64,000 bases of DNA from Pseudomonas borbori (GTDB lineage: Bacteria > Pseudomonadota > Gammaproteobacteria > Pseudomonadales > Pseudomonadaceae), in NCBI RefSeq assembly GCF_900115555.1, contig NZ_FOWX01000002.1:124001-188000 (forward strand). The letters run 5' to 3'. A program made the translations under genes and the position numbers. The first letter of the stretch is position 1; the number at the start of each line of letters is the position of its first letter. Below are positions 16,504-24,868 of this stretch, piece after piece. Below the pieces are notes generated by a model. That model saw only the letters and a program-made list of their open reading frames with translations. It did not search any database and was not told the origin of the DNA.

Positions 16504-17433
16504 TTACACCAGCTTCTCGAACTCCGGAATAGCTTCGAACAGATCCGCCACCAGGCCGTAATCGGCCACCTGGAAGATCGGCGCTTCTTCGTCCTTGTTG
16601 ATCGCCACGATCACCTTGGAATCTTTCATGCCCGCCAGGTGCTGGATCGCACCGCTGATACCGACGGCGATGTACAGCTGCGGCGCAACGATTTTGCCGG
16701 TCTGGCCGACCTGCATGTCGTTGGGCACGAAACCGGCGTCGACCGCGGCGCGCGAGGCACCGACCGCTGCGCCGAGCTTGTCGGCCAGGGCGTAGAGGTG
16801 CTTGAAGTTGTCGCCGTTCTGCATGCCGCGGCCGCCGGAGACGACGATCTTGGCAGCGGTAAGCTCCGGACGATCGGACTTGGCCAGCTCTTCGCCGACG
16901 AATGCCGACTTGCCGGCATCAAAGCCAACAGCCACGGCTTCAACGGCAGCACTGCCGCCTTCGGCTGCGACCGGGTCGAAACCGGTGGCACGCACGGTGA
17001 TCACCTTCACGGCAGCGCTGGACTGCACGGTGGCGATGGCGTTACCGGCATAGATCGGCCGCTTGAAGGTGTCGGCGCTTTCCACGGCGATGATCTCGGA
17101 GATCTGATCGACGTCCAGTTGAGCGGCGACCCGCGGCAGGATGTTCTTGCCGTTGCTGGTGGCGGCAGCCAGGATGTGGCTGTAGTTACCACCAAGCTCG
17201 GCTACCAGCGGTGCGACGTTTTCCGGCAGTTGATAGGCGAAGGCGGCGTTGTCGGCCACCAGCACCTTGGCCACGCCGGCGATCTTGGCCGCGGCTTCGG
17301 CAGCTGCGCCGCAGGCGGCACCGGCAACCAGGACGTGAATGTCGCCACCGATCTTCGCGGCAGCCGCCACGGTGTTCAGGGTGGCAGGCGCCAGGGCGGC
17401 ATTGGTGTGTTCAGCGATAACCAGGATAGTCAT
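16504..17433 (-). CDS. etfA: Electron transfer flavoprotein alpha subunit
   Basis: A 309-residue EtfA. It starts [14 protein letters not shown] and has the C-terminal FAD-binding landmarks [30 protein letters not shown] and [18 protein letters not shown]. The heterodimer with EtfB carries FAD and AMP and takes electrons from acyl-CoA dehydrogenases such as AtuD to ETF-quinone oxidoreductase. It is directly downstream of etfB with no spacer. Confidence 0.95.
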   Translation of the reverse strand: MTILVIAEHTNAALAPATLNTVAAAAKIGGDIHVLVAGAACGAAAEAAAKIAGVAKVLVADNAAFAYQLPENVAPLVAELGGNYSHILAAATSNGKNILPRVAAQLDVDQISEIIAVESADTFKRPIYAGNAIATVQSSAAVKVITVRATGFDPVAAEGGSAAVEAVAVGFDAGKSAFVGEELAKSDRPELTAAKIVVSGGRGMQNGDNFKHLYALADKLGAAVGASRAAVDAGFVPNDMQVGQTGKIVAPQLYIAVGISGAIQHLAGMKDSKVIVAINKDEEAPIFQVADYGLVADLFEAIPEFEKLV

Positions 17434-18183
17434 TTAGATTACCTTCGCTTCGTTCTTCAGTTTCTCGACCAGTTCAGCCACCGACTTGACCTTGATCCCG
17501 GCGCTACGGGCAGCCGGCGCCTCGACTTTCAGGGTCTTCACGGTGGACGCGGTGGCAACACCCAGTGCATCCGGGGTGAGCACTTCCAGCGGCTTCTTCT
17601 TGGCCTTCATGATGTTCGGCAAGGAGGCGTAGCGCGGCTCGTTCAGGCGCAGGTCGGTGGTGACGATCGCCGGCAGGTTCAACGCCACGGTCTGCAGACC
17701 GCCGTCGACTTCGCGAGTGACGTTGACCTTGTCGCCTGCCACTTCCACCTTGGAGGCGAAGGTGCCTTGGGCGTAGCCACTCAGGGCGGCGAGCATCTGC
17801 CCGGTCTGGTTGTTGTCGCTGTCAATCGCCTGTTTGCCGAGGATCACCAGCTGCGGCTGCTCCTTGTCGACTACTGCCTTGAGCAGCTTGGCCACGGCCA
17901 GGGAGTTCAGCTCATCGCTGGACTCGACCAGAATGGCGCGATCGGCCCCCAGCGCCAGCGCGGTACGCAGCTGCTCTTGAGCAGCAGTCGGACCGATCGA
18001 CACCACGACGATTTCGCTCGCCACGCCCTTTTCTTTCAGGCGTACCGCTTCCTCCACGGCGATTTCGCAGAAGGGATTCATCGACATCTTGACGTTGGCA
18101 AGATCAACGCCGCTGTTGTCCGCCTTGACGCGAACCTTGACGTTGTAGTCGACCACTCGTTTGACAGCTACAAGAACCTTCAT
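17434..18183 (-). CDS. etfB: Electron transfer flavoprotein beta subunit
   Basis: A 249-residue EtfB, start [20 protein letters not shown]. It has [18 protein letters not shown] and the adenine-nucleotide-binding region with [17 protein letters not shown]. The ATG at 18183 is preceded by GAGGAAT; a longer reading has no family similarity. It is transcribed with etfA and divergently from etfQO, with a PsrA-type operator in between, so the whole ETF branch is likely coordinated with fatty-acid supply. Confidence 0.95.
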   Translation of the reverse strand: MKVLVAVKRVVDYNVKVRVKADNSGVDLANVKMSMNPFCEIAVEEAVRLKEKGVASEIVVVSIGPTAAQEQLRTALALGADRAILVESSDELNSLAVAKLLKAVVDKEQPQLVILGKQAIDSDNNQTGQMLAALSGYAQGTFASKVEVAGDKVNVTREVDGGLQTVALNLPAIVTTDLRLNEPRYASLPNIMKAKKKPLEVLTPDALGVATASTVKTLKVEAPAARSAGIKVKSVAELVEKLKNEAKVI

Positions 18184-18376
18184 GGATTCCTCGTTACTCT
18201 CCGGTGAATAGGGATGTCGCCAGGGCGGGTGATGCAGATCGACCGAAACCGACCTTCGACCCAGACGGCGAACGCAAAACCGCCCGTATCTTGACCGCAC
18301 GACCCGACCGGGTCAATACAATGAACCGGCCAGTCATCCGCGATGTAGCAGCATTCTAGCAGGGCTACAGAAAATT

Positions 18377-18390
18377 CAAACAAACGTTTG
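18377..18390. promoter_or_regulatory. PsrA-type operator between etfBA and etfQO
   Basis: CAAACAAACGTTTG fits the published PsrA consensus (G/C)AAAC-N2-4-GTTT(G/C) with a 4-base gap. It sits in the 309-bp divergent intergenic region, 194 bp from etfB and 103 bp from etfQO. PsrA is a long-chain-fatty-acid-responsive TetR regulator known to control the etf genes in P. aeruginosa. The rest of the intergenic region shows no other feature I recognise. Confidence 0.75.
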
Positions 18391-18492
18391 TATTGGCCAG
18401 CCAGGAGGGTGCAGATATAATGCGCCAGCATCGCCCAGGGAACGAGCCTGATCGTCAAATAAAATTAGAGAGCCTTGAGTAGGAGATAGCCT

Positions 18493-20157
18493 GTGGAACG
18501 CGAGTTTATGGAATTCGACGTCGTCATCGTCGGCGCCGGCCCAGCCGGCTTGTCCGCCGCCTGCCGACTGAAGCAGAAAGCCGCCGAAGCGGGCAAGGAA
18601 ATCAGCGTCTGCGTGGTCGAAAAAGGCTCCGAAGTCGGTGCACACATTCTCTCTGGAGCGGTGTTCGAACCGCGTGCCCTGACCGAATTGTTCCCCGACT
18701 GGAAGGAACTCGGCGCACCGCTGAACACGCAGGTTGTGCGCGATGACATCTATCTGCTGAATAACGCGACCAAGGCCAGCCGAATCCCCGACCTGTTCGT
18801 GCCCAAGACCATGCACAACCAGGGCAACTACATCATCTCCCTGGGCAATCTGTGCCGCTGGCTGGCGCAGCAGGCCGAGAATCTGGGTGTGGAAATCTAC
18901 CCCGGCTTCGCCGCTCAGGAAGCACTGATCGATGAGAAGGGCTCGGTCTACGGCATCCTCACCGGCGACCTCGGCGTCGACCGCGAAGGTAACCCGAAAG
19001 AGGGTTACTACACCCCAGGCATGGAACTGCGCGCCAAGTACACCCTGTTCGCCGAAGGCTGCCGCGGCCATATCGGCAAGCAGCTGATCAAGAAGTACAA
19101 CCTCGACAGCGAAGCCGATGCCCAGCACTACGGCATCGGCATCAAGGAAATCTGGGACGTCGACCCGGCCAAACACGAGCAAGGCCTGGTGGTGCACACC
19201 GCCGGCTGGCCACTGTCACTGGTCGACAGCGAAAACACCGGCGGCTCCTTCCTCTATCACCTGGAGAACAACCAGGTGGTGGTCGGCCTGATCGTCGACC
19301 TGTCCTACAGCAACCCGCACCTGTCGCCGTTCGACGAGTTCCAGCGCTACAAGCACCACCCGGTGATCGCCCAGTACCTGGAGGGTGGCAAACGCGTGGC
19401 CTATGGCGCACGCGCCATCAGCAAGGGCGGCCTCAACTCGCTGCCGAAGATGGTATTCAACGGCGGCGCGCTGATCGGCTGCGACCTCGGCACCCTCAAC
19501 TTCGCCAAGATCAAGGGCAGCCACACCGCCATGAAGTCCGGCATGCTCGCCGCCGAAGCGGTGGCCGATGCGCTGTTTGCCGGCCGTGAAGGCGGCGACC
19601 AGTTGACCGGCTACGTCGAGGCGTTCAAAGCCAGCTGGCTGTACGACGAACTGTTCCGCAGCCGCAACTTCGGCGCGGCGATTCACAAGTTCGGCGTGCT
19701 CGGCGGCGGCGCGTTCAACTACGTCGACCAGAACCTGTTCGGCGGCAAGATCCCCTTCACCCTGCACGACACCAAGCCGGACCATGCCTGCCTGAAGACA
19801 GCCGCCCAGGCGAAGAAGATCAGCTATCCGAAACCGGACGGTAAGCTCAGTTTCGACAAACTCAGCTCGGTATTCCTCTCCAACACCAACCACGAAGAGG
19901 AACAACCCTGCCACCTGAAGCTCATCGACCCGAGCATTCCGCTGACCAAGAACTTGCCGCTGTACGACGAACCGGCGCAGCGCTACTGCCCGGCCGGCGT
20001 TTACGAAATCGTCACCCAGGAAGACGGCGAGAAGAAGTTCCAGATCAACGCGCAGAACTGCGTGCACTGCAAGACCTGCGACATCAAGGATCCGGCTCAG
20101 AACATCAACTGGGTGGCACCGGAAGGTGCCGGTGGGCCCAACTACCCCAATATGTAA
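18493..20157 (+). CDS. Electron transfer flavoprotein-ubiquinone oxidoreductase
   Basis: A 554-residue ETF-QO with an N-terminal FAD site (VVIVGAGPAGLSAACRL) and a ubiquinone/membrane-association region in the middle. A C-terminal 4Fe-4S ferredoxin-like domain supplies cysteines in YCPAGVY and NCVHCKTCDI. It passes electrons from reduced ETF to the quinone pool. The start is GTG at 18493 with AGGAG about 8 bases upstream. It is divergent from etfBA and followed by a strong terminator. Confidence 0.95.
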   Translation: MEREFMEFDVVIVGAGPAGLSAACRLKQKAAEAGKEISVCVVEKGSEVGAHILSGAVFEPRALTELFPDWKELGAPLNTQVVRDDIYLLNNATKASRIPDLFVPKTMHNQGNYIISLGNLCRWLAQQAENLGVEIYPGFAAQEALIDEKGSVYGILTGDLGVDREGNPKEGYYTPGMELRAKYTLFAEGCRGHIGKQLIKKYNLDSEADAQHYGIGIKEIWDVDPAKHEQGLVVHTAGWPLSLVDSENTGGSFLYHLENNQVVVGLIVDLSYSNPHLSPFDEFQRYKHHPVIAQYLEGGKRVAYGARAISKGGLNSLPKMVFNGGALIGCDLGTLNFAKIKGSHTAMKSGMLAAEAVADALFAGREGGDQLTGYVEAFKASWLYDELFRSRNFGAAIHKFGVLGGGAFNYVDQNLFGGKIPFTLHDTKPDHACLKTAAQAKKISYPKPDGKLSFDKLSSVFLSNTNHEEEQPCHLKLIDPSIPLTKNLPLYDEPAQRYCPAGVYEIVTQEDGEKKFQINAQNCVHCKTCDIKDPAQNINWVAPEGAGGPNYPNM

Positions 20158-20162
20158 GCTGC

Positions 20163-20190
20163 AAAAAGGCTCCTTCGGGAGCCTTTTTCT
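20163..20190 (+). terminator. Rho-independent terminator after ETF-QO
   Basis: AAAAAGGCTCC-TTCG-GGAGCCTTTTT is a perfect stem with a UUCG tetraloop and flanking A/T runs, so it may work in both directions. Confidence 0.9.
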
Positions 20191-20201
20191 TTGGCCCGCA
20201 T

Positions 20202-20222
20202 GGTGCGCACAGCGCATCCTAC
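20202..20222 (-). repeat. Solo REP element, GTAGGATGCGC type, reverse orientation
   Basis: GGTGCGCACAGCGCATCCTAC is, on the minus strand, a GTAG-headed palindromic unit closely related to those in the atu cluster. It sits between the ETF-QO terminator and the convergent DUF1285 gene. Confidence 0.65.
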
Positions 20223-20245
20223 GATCTCGCCCTTGCAGCCGAGCC

Positions 20246-20812
20246 TTACGGCTGCGGCCCGATCGGGAAAAACTGCCCGTTGCTCCACACCCCCAGCCAT
20301 ATCTGGCCGTCGATTTCGCGCGGCACCACCAGTTCCACCAGTTGATAGAACACGTTGCGGTGAATCAGCGCCTCCAGGTTGCTGCGCACATGCACGTAAG
20401 GCGCCGGCTCCTGGGTCTGCTCATCAAGTGCCACGCGCAGCGGATGCTCGGCGCCCGCGACGGCCTCTTCCTCGACATTGGTGGTGAACCGCAGCACCTG
20501 GGCCTCGCCCTCGCCCTCCACATGCAGACTGACGGCGACAAAAGGCGCATCGTCGACCTTGATGCCGACCTTCTCCACCGGGGTGACCAGGAAGTAGTCG
20601 TCGCCATCGCGGCGGATGATGGTGGAGAACAACTTGACCATCGGCTTGCGCCCGATCGGCGTACCCAGGTAATACCAGGTGCCGTCGCGGGCGATGCGCA
20701 TGTCGATGTCGCCGCAAAAATCGGGGTTCCACAGGTGCACGGGCGGCAAGCCCTTCTGCTCCCCCTTGGGAATTTGCGCCAGCAGGTCGCCGGCTTTGCT
20801 TGAGTCGGTCAT
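20246..20812 (-). CDS. DUF1285 family protein
   Basis: A 188-residue cytosolic protein of the DUF1285 family, known from structural genomics as a beta-rich fold of unknown function. It contains the family-like segments PPVHLWNPDFCGDIDMRIARDG and WYYLGTPIGRKPMVKLFSTI. It is 10 bp downstream of the DUF4823 lipoprotein gene on the same strand, and this pair also follows ETF-QO in other pseudomonads. No catalytic residues can be assigned. Confidence 0.75.
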   Translation of the reverse strand: MTDSSKAGDLLAQIPKGEQKGLPPVHLWNPDFCGDIDMRIARDGTWYYLGTPIGRKPMVKLFSTIIRRDGDDYFLVTPVEKVGIKVDDAPFVAVSLHVEGEGEAQVLRFTTNVEEEAVAGAEHPLRVALDEQTQEPAPYVHVRSNLEALIHRNVFYQLVELVVPREIDGQIWLGVWSNGQFFPIGPQP

Positions 20813-20822
20813 GCGAGTGTCC

Positions 20823-21425
20823 TTAGCGGCTCAGGCCAATCAGGCTGCGGGCATAATCGCGCAGCGGCGGACCGAGCAAGTCTTCTGGCTTGGCATCATA
20901 GAACGTCAGGAAGCCGCCGCGGCTACGAATTCGCGCGCTATCGACCAGGTAAGTGGTGCTGGTCTCGATCAGCATCAGCTGAATGACACTACGGTCGGTG
21001 CCGAGCCGATCCAGCGCCTGCTGATCCGCCCACTCATCGCCGGTACCGATGCGGTCATCGGCGTAGGCGAAGCGGCTGTAGAGCAGATAATGCGCACCGG
21101 CCCCACGCGCCTGCGCCATGGCCTCCTCCAGCCCGGCCGGGCTACGCGCCCGACGGACCAGCGGAAAATATTCGACGAACCCCTTGAACGCCTCCTCCGC
21201 CACCACATTCGGTCGCGGATAGGCCGCGCCGGACGGAACGAAGTGCCCCTGGGCGATGTAGATGAACGAGTCCTGCTGCAGGCGCCGCGAGGCCAGGCGC
21301 TCGGTTTGCCCGTGATCGAGAAAACCGGCATCGCGCAATTGATAGGCGGCGCCATCGGCCAGGTCGCTGACCTTCATGCAGCCACCCAAGGCTAACAGCG
21401 CCAGGATCAACATCAGACTGCGCAT
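20823..21425 (-). CDS. DUF4823 lipoprotein
   Basis: A 200-residue lipoprotein with lipobox LALGGC (Cys near 16) and a single alpha/beta domain of the DUF4823 type (GAHYLLYSRFAYADDR; IQLMLIETSTTYLVDSARI). The ATG at 21425 is preferred over the GTG at 21428 because GGAGGA lies 5 bases upstream of the ATG and only 2 from the GTG. A 10-copy heptanucleotide repeat begins about 78 bp upstream, in the probable promoter region. Function unknown. Confidence 0.75.
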   Translation of the reverse strand: MRSLMLILALLALGGCMKVSDLADGAAYQLRDAGFLDHGQTERLASRRLQQDSFIYIAQGHFVPSGAAYPRPNVVAEEAFKGFVEYFPLVRRARSPAGLEEAMAQARGAGAHYLLYSRFAYADDRIGTGDEWADQQALDRLGTDRSVIQLMLIETSTTYLVDSARIRSRGGFLTFYDAKPEDLLGPPLRDYARSLIGLSR

Positions 21426-21503
21426 CACTCTCCTCCCGTTGCCGGTGACGGAATACCGGCGGACAGGACAGCAATGCAGGTTTCACGCCATCACAGAGTG
21501 TGC

Positions 21504-21573
21504 GGGGAATGGGGAATGGGGAATGGGGAATGGGGAATGGGGAATGGGGAATGGGGAATGGGGAATGGGGAAT
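21504..21573. repeat. Perfect microsatellite, (GGGGAAT)x10
   Basis: Ten uninterrupted copies of the 7-bp unit GGGGAAT (70 bp) lie between the moaA stop and the DUF4823 lipoprotein start. Copy number of perfect short repeats changes by slipped-strand mispairing. At 78-148 bp upstream of the lipoprotein start it could change promoter spacing. The rest of the 240-bp gap shows nothing recognisable. Confidence 0.95.
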
Positions 21574-21665
21574 GCTGCGACTCATGGCTCACTCAAGGCA
21601 AGCTCTTGCGCCGTTACCGTTGCTTTTCCTCATCCCCCATCCCTTTTCACCCGCCTGCCACCCCT

Positions 21666-22634
21666 CTATCCGCCAATGATCTTCATCACCGTCACCCCAC
21701 CTGAGAAGGCCACCTCCTGCTTGTCGCCAAGGGCCTTGACCAGCAACCCTTGTAAGGCCGGTAGCGCCTGATGCCGCGGCTTATCCAGCAGATCGCCGAC
21801 ATAGTGGCGATTGCTCGACGACAGGCAGCCATGCAGCCAGCCGGTCGACGACAGGCGCAAGCGCGAACAAGTCCGGCAGAACGGCACACTTTCGTTGGCG
21901 ATCACCCCAAAGAAGCCCTGACCGGGGATCTCGTAGCGCAGTGCGGTGGCATCCACCGGTGCATCGGCCTGGGCATAGTCGTAGTGCTCGCCGATCATGG
22001 CCAACAGCTCGGGCATGCCGACGAACTGGCGCTGGAAACCGTTGCCGTCGCGCGCCAGATGACCCATGCGCATCAGCTCGATAAAGCGCAACTCGAAGCC
22101 GTGCTCCAGACAGTAATCCAGCAACGGCAGGACTTGATCGAGGTTCTGCCCGCGCAACGGCACCATATTGAGCTTGATCCGCATGCCGGCCGCCTGCGCT
22201 TCGTCCAAACCAGCCAACACGGTGGGCAGATCACCACCGCGGGCGATGCTGCGGAAAGCCACGGGATCGAGGGTATCCAGGGATACGTTGAGGCGGCGAA
22301 TGCCGCTTTCCAGCAGCAACGGCAGCTTGCGCGAGAGCAGTTGACCGTTGCTGGTCAGGCTGATATCGGCCAAGCCCAGGGGGCTGACGCCGCGCAGAAA
22401 CGCCTCCAATTTCGGACTGACCAGGGGCTCGCCACCGGTAATACGCAAACGCTCGATACCCGCCGCCTCGATCAGGTAACCGACACCGCGCACCATGGCC
22501 TCGGCGGACAGCTCGTCCTGCGCTGCGACCAGGCGCTTGCCGTCGGGCACGCAGTAGGTACAGGCGTAATTGCAGGCGGCGGTCAGACTGACTCGCAGGT
22601 TGCGAAAGCGTCTACCTTGGCGATCAACGATCAT
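21666..22634 (-). CDS. moaA: GTP 3',8-cyclase MoaA
   Basis: A 322-residue radical SAM enzyme that makes the cyclic-pyranopterin precursor of molybdenum cofactor. The SAM cluster cysteines are C21, C25 and C28 (AACNYACTYC), and the C-terminal cluster cysteines lie in FCRTCSRLRLSSTGWLHGC. The protein ends in the family's diglycine (IIGG). No other moa gene is near, so this may be a second moaA copy. The ribosome binding site CGGAG lies in the right arm of a small hairpin (22640-22663). Confidence 0.9.
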   Translation of the reverse strand: MIVDRQGRRFRNLRVSLTAACNYACTYCVPDGKRLVAAQDELSAEAMVRGVGYLIEAAGIERLRITGGEPLVSPKLEAFLRGVSPLGLADISLTSNGQLLSRKLPLLLESGIRRLNVSLDTLDPVAFRSIARGGDLPTVLAGLDEAQAAGMRIKLNMVPLRGQNLDQVLPLLDYCLEHGFELRFIELMRMGHLARDGNGFQRQFVGMPELLAMIGEHYDYAQADAPVDATALRYEIPGQGFFGVIANESVPFCRTCSRLRLSSTGWLHGCLSSSNRHYVGDLLDKPRHQALPALQGLLVKALGDKQEVAFSGGVTVMKIIGG

Positions 22635-22639
22635 GGAGG

Positions 22640-22663
22640 ACTCCGATTGACATTACTCGGAGT
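22640..22663 (-). promoter_or_regulatory. Hairpin covering the moaA ribosome binding site
   Basis: On the transcript, ACTCCG-AGTAATGTCAAT-CGGAGT forms a 6-bp stem with a 12-base loop. The 3' arm contains the CGGAG that is the only good Shine-Dalgarno sequence before the ATG at 22634 (6 bases away). Folding would therefore hide the ribosome binding site. The effect on expression is inferred. Confidence 0.5.
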
Positions 22664-22723
22664 ATATCGCCGCAATCAGCGCCGGCACACGCACTGCATG
22701 CGCTATCAAGCAGCCGAATACCG

Positions 22724-23362
22724 TCAACTGGCCGGAGTCTCGGTGTCGCGTTTGCGCTTGTTGCCCATGCGTACACCGATATCCATGAGGAACTGGAAGA
22801 AGCCCTCCTGGTCTTCCAGCACGTTGCTCCAGAACGGCGAGTGATAAAGCGCCACGGCACCATGCACCAGCGCCCAGGCTGCGCAATAATGAAAATACGG
22901 CGGCACGTCTTCCAGCTTGCCTTCGGCGATGCGGCCCTTGATCAGCTGAGTCAGACGCTCGAAGTTGGAGGCGCGGATCCTGTGCAACTGCTCGACCAGT
23001 TCCGGCACCTGGTTACCCTTGACCACCTTCTCTTCCAGGCGGTCGAACAAGCGGTAGCGTTGCGGATCGCGCATACGGAACTCGAAGTAGGCACGCGACA
23101 GCGCTTCCTTGTCACGGTCGATGTCGGCCGAATGCAGCAACTCGTTCAAGTCGCGTTCGTAGTCGAGCATCAGGCGCAGATAGATCTCCGCCTTGGACTT
23201 GAAGTGCTTGTAGATGGTGCCTTTGCCGATACCGACGGCGTCGGCGATCATCTCGACAGTAACGCTGTCTTCACCCTGCTCGAGGAACAGTTTCAGCGCG
23301 GTGTCGAGAATTTCCTGCTCGCGGCGGCGAAACTCACGGACCTTACGGGGTTCATTCTGCAT
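22724..23362 (-). CDS. TetR family transcriptional regulator
   Basis: A 212-residue repressor. The N-terminal helix-turn-helix reads SVTVEMIADAVGIGKGTIYKHF, followed by KSKAEIYLRL and an all-helical ligand domain. It lies 89 bp upstream of moaA on the same strand and is divergent from a class V aminotransferase; either neighbour, or itself, could be its target. The ligand is not predictable. Position matches a TetR gene next to rgsA/tatD in PAO1 (inferred). Confidence 0.85.
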   Translation of the reverse strand: MQNEPRKVREFRRREQEILDTALKLFLEQGEDSVTVEMIADAVGIGKGTIYKHFKSKAEIYLRLMLDYERDLNELLHSADIDRDKEALSRAYFEFRMRDPQRYRLFDRLEEKVVKGNQVPELVEQLHRIRASNFERLTQLIKGRIAEGKLEDVPPYFHYCAAWALVHGAVALYHSPFWSNVLEDQEGFFQFLMDIGVRMGNKRKRDTETPAS

Positions 23363-23438
23363 AAGAAGGACTAAGAGGTCGAAAATCGAAGCCGAGTATT
23401 ATGCCTAACTAGCGCAAAATTGCACGGATCATCCGACC

Positions 23439-24569
23439 ATGTACGGCATTCATGACGAGTTTCCGCAACTTCCCGGTCTGCGTTACCTGAACCATGCCGC
23501 AGTCGCGCCCTGGCCACGGCGCGCCGTGCTGGCGGTCAAGCGCTTTGCCGAACAGAACGCCCGGGTCGGCGCCCGCGACTACGCGGATTGGCTGCTGGTC
23601 GAACACCGCCTGCGCGAACGCCTGACGCGACTGCTCAATGCCCCCTCGTGCGACGATATCGCGCTGGTCAAAAGCACCTCGCAGGCGCTGTCCTTCGTGG
23701 CGTTCGGCCTGGATTGGCACGCGGGCGATCAGGTGGTGATCAGCAACGAGGAGTTCCCGTCCAACCGGGTGGTCTGGGAGGCGCTCGAACCGCAAGGGGT
23801 CGAGGTGATCAAGGTCGACCTTAGCTACGCCCCGGAAGCCAGCCTGCTCAACGCCTGCGGCCCGCGCACCCGGCTGCTGTCGATCAGCGCCGTGCAATAC
23901 GCCAGCGGCCTGCGCCTGGACCTGCAGCGCCTCGGCCATGGCTGCCAACAACGCGGCGTACTGTTTTGCGTCGATGCGATCCAGCAACTCGGCGCCCTGC
24001 CCTTCGACGCCCAGGCCTGCCAGTGCGCCTTCGCCATGGCCGATGGGCATAAATGGCTGCTCGGCCCGGAAGGACTCGGCGTCTTCTATTGCCGCAGCGA
24101 CCTGCGCGCCCAGCTTGAATTGCATGAATACGGCTGGCATATGCTCGAACACCACAGCGACTACCTGCGCCAGGATTGGCAGCCTGCGCACTCGGCCAGA
24201 CGCTTCGAGTGCGGCAGCCCGAACATGCTCGGGGCCATGGCGCTGGAAGCCAGCCTGTCACTGCTCGAGGAAGTCGGCATGATCGAGGTCGGCAAGGCCG
24301 TGCAGGCACGCGTGCAATGGCTGTTCGACGGCCTGGCCACTGTCCCTGGCGTAACGCTGCATAGCCCGATTGACCCGGCGCGCCGTGCCGGCATCGTCAC
24401 CTTCAGCCTCGCCGGCTGGAATAATCAGGCACTGTTCCAACGCCTCAGGTCTGAACAGGTGATTTGTGCGCAGCGTGGCGCCGGCATCCGCCTGTCCCCA
24501 CATTTCTACAGCGAGGCAGGGGTAATAGAGGAAACCCTGAGCCTGCTACACCAGTTGGCAACAGGGTGA
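23439..24569 (+). CDS. Class V aminotransferase / cysteine desulfurase-like PLP enzyme
   Basis: A 376-residue fold-type I PLP enzyme. The Schiff-base lysine is K205 in ADGHKWLLGPEG and the ring aspartate D179 in CVDAIQQLG; VKSTSQALSFVA provides the phosphate site. It resembles isopenicillin-epimerase-like and SufS-like aminotransferases, but no loop cysteine equivalent to SufS is obvious, so desulfurase activity is doubtful. It is transcribed away from the TetR gene, which may control it. The substrate is unknown. Confidence 0.8.
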   Translation: MYGIHDEFPQLPGLRYLNHAAVAPWPRRAVLAVKRFAEQNARVGARDYADWLLVEHRLRERLTRLLNAPSCDDIALVKSTSQALSFVAFGLDWHAGDQVVISNEEFPSNRVVWEALEPQGVEVIKVDLSYAPEASLLNACGPRTRLLSISAVQYASGLRLDLQRLGHGCQQRGVLFCVDAIQQLGALPFDAQACQCAFAMADGHKWLLGPEGLGVFYCRSDLRAQLELHEYGWHMLEHHSDYLRQDWQPAHSARRFECGSPNMLGAMALEASLSLLEEVGMIEVGKAVQARVQWLFDGLATVPGVTLHSPIDPARRAGIVTFSLAGWNNQALFQRLRSEQVICAQRGAGIRLSPHFYSEAGVIEETLSLLHQLATG

Positions 24570-24660
24570 GGACTCAACAGCCGGCCAGGTATTCCAAATC
24601 TGTTTAAAAAATGAGCTTAATGAGCCTGGACGTTCGGCAAACTTCGCCAATACTCATAGG

Positions 24661-24779
24661 TACTGGTGTGCGGCATCTCCCCCCAAGTGCCCCACCAGGC
24701 AAGGTACCGTGGACCGCGTGCCTTGATTTACTCCTAATGGTCTTGACCCGGATTCCCCCCCAGAACCCGGGTTTTTTTT
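24661..24779 (+). ncRNA. rgsA: RgsA small RNA
   Basis: The 300-bp gap between the aminotransferase and tatD contains a non-coding element of about 120 nt ending in a terminator: ACCCGG...CCGGGT stem (24746-24772) and eight T. A second stem, AAGGTAC...GTGCCTT, lies in the middle. CAATACT at 24648-24654 resembles an RpoS-type extended -10 (CTATACT), which fits the RpoS dependence reported for RgsA. P. aeruginosa rgsA (PA2958.1) is also about 120 nt and lies directly beside the tatD homologue. The call rests on position, size and terminator; no alignment was run. Confidence 0.75.
24746..24779 (+). terminator. Terminator of rgsA
   Basis: ACCCGG pairs with CCGGGT across a C-rich loop and is followed by TTTTTTTT (24772-24779). 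This is the 3' end of the sRNA. Confidence 0.75.
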
Positions 24780-24868
24780 GCCTCCCTTAGGCATACCGCC
24801 TGCGGCGAGCAACGCTCCATGAAGCACGGACTGCATCAGACGGGTGGCATTGCGCCCGCTCGCAATCG

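Noticed and set aside
21504..21573. Possible CRISPR or iteron array
   Set aside because: Units are 7 bp and directly adjacent with no spacers; no cas or replication genes are near.
21142..21585. Protein frame with PIPHSPF repeats on the minus strand
   Set aside because: The repeats are only the translation of the GGGGAAT microsatellite, and the frame runs into the DUF4823 gene out of phase.
23439..24569. SufS/IscS cysteine desulfurase
   Set aside because: The PLP lysine region fits class V, but no active-site loop cysteine is seen and there are no Fe-S assembly genes nearby.
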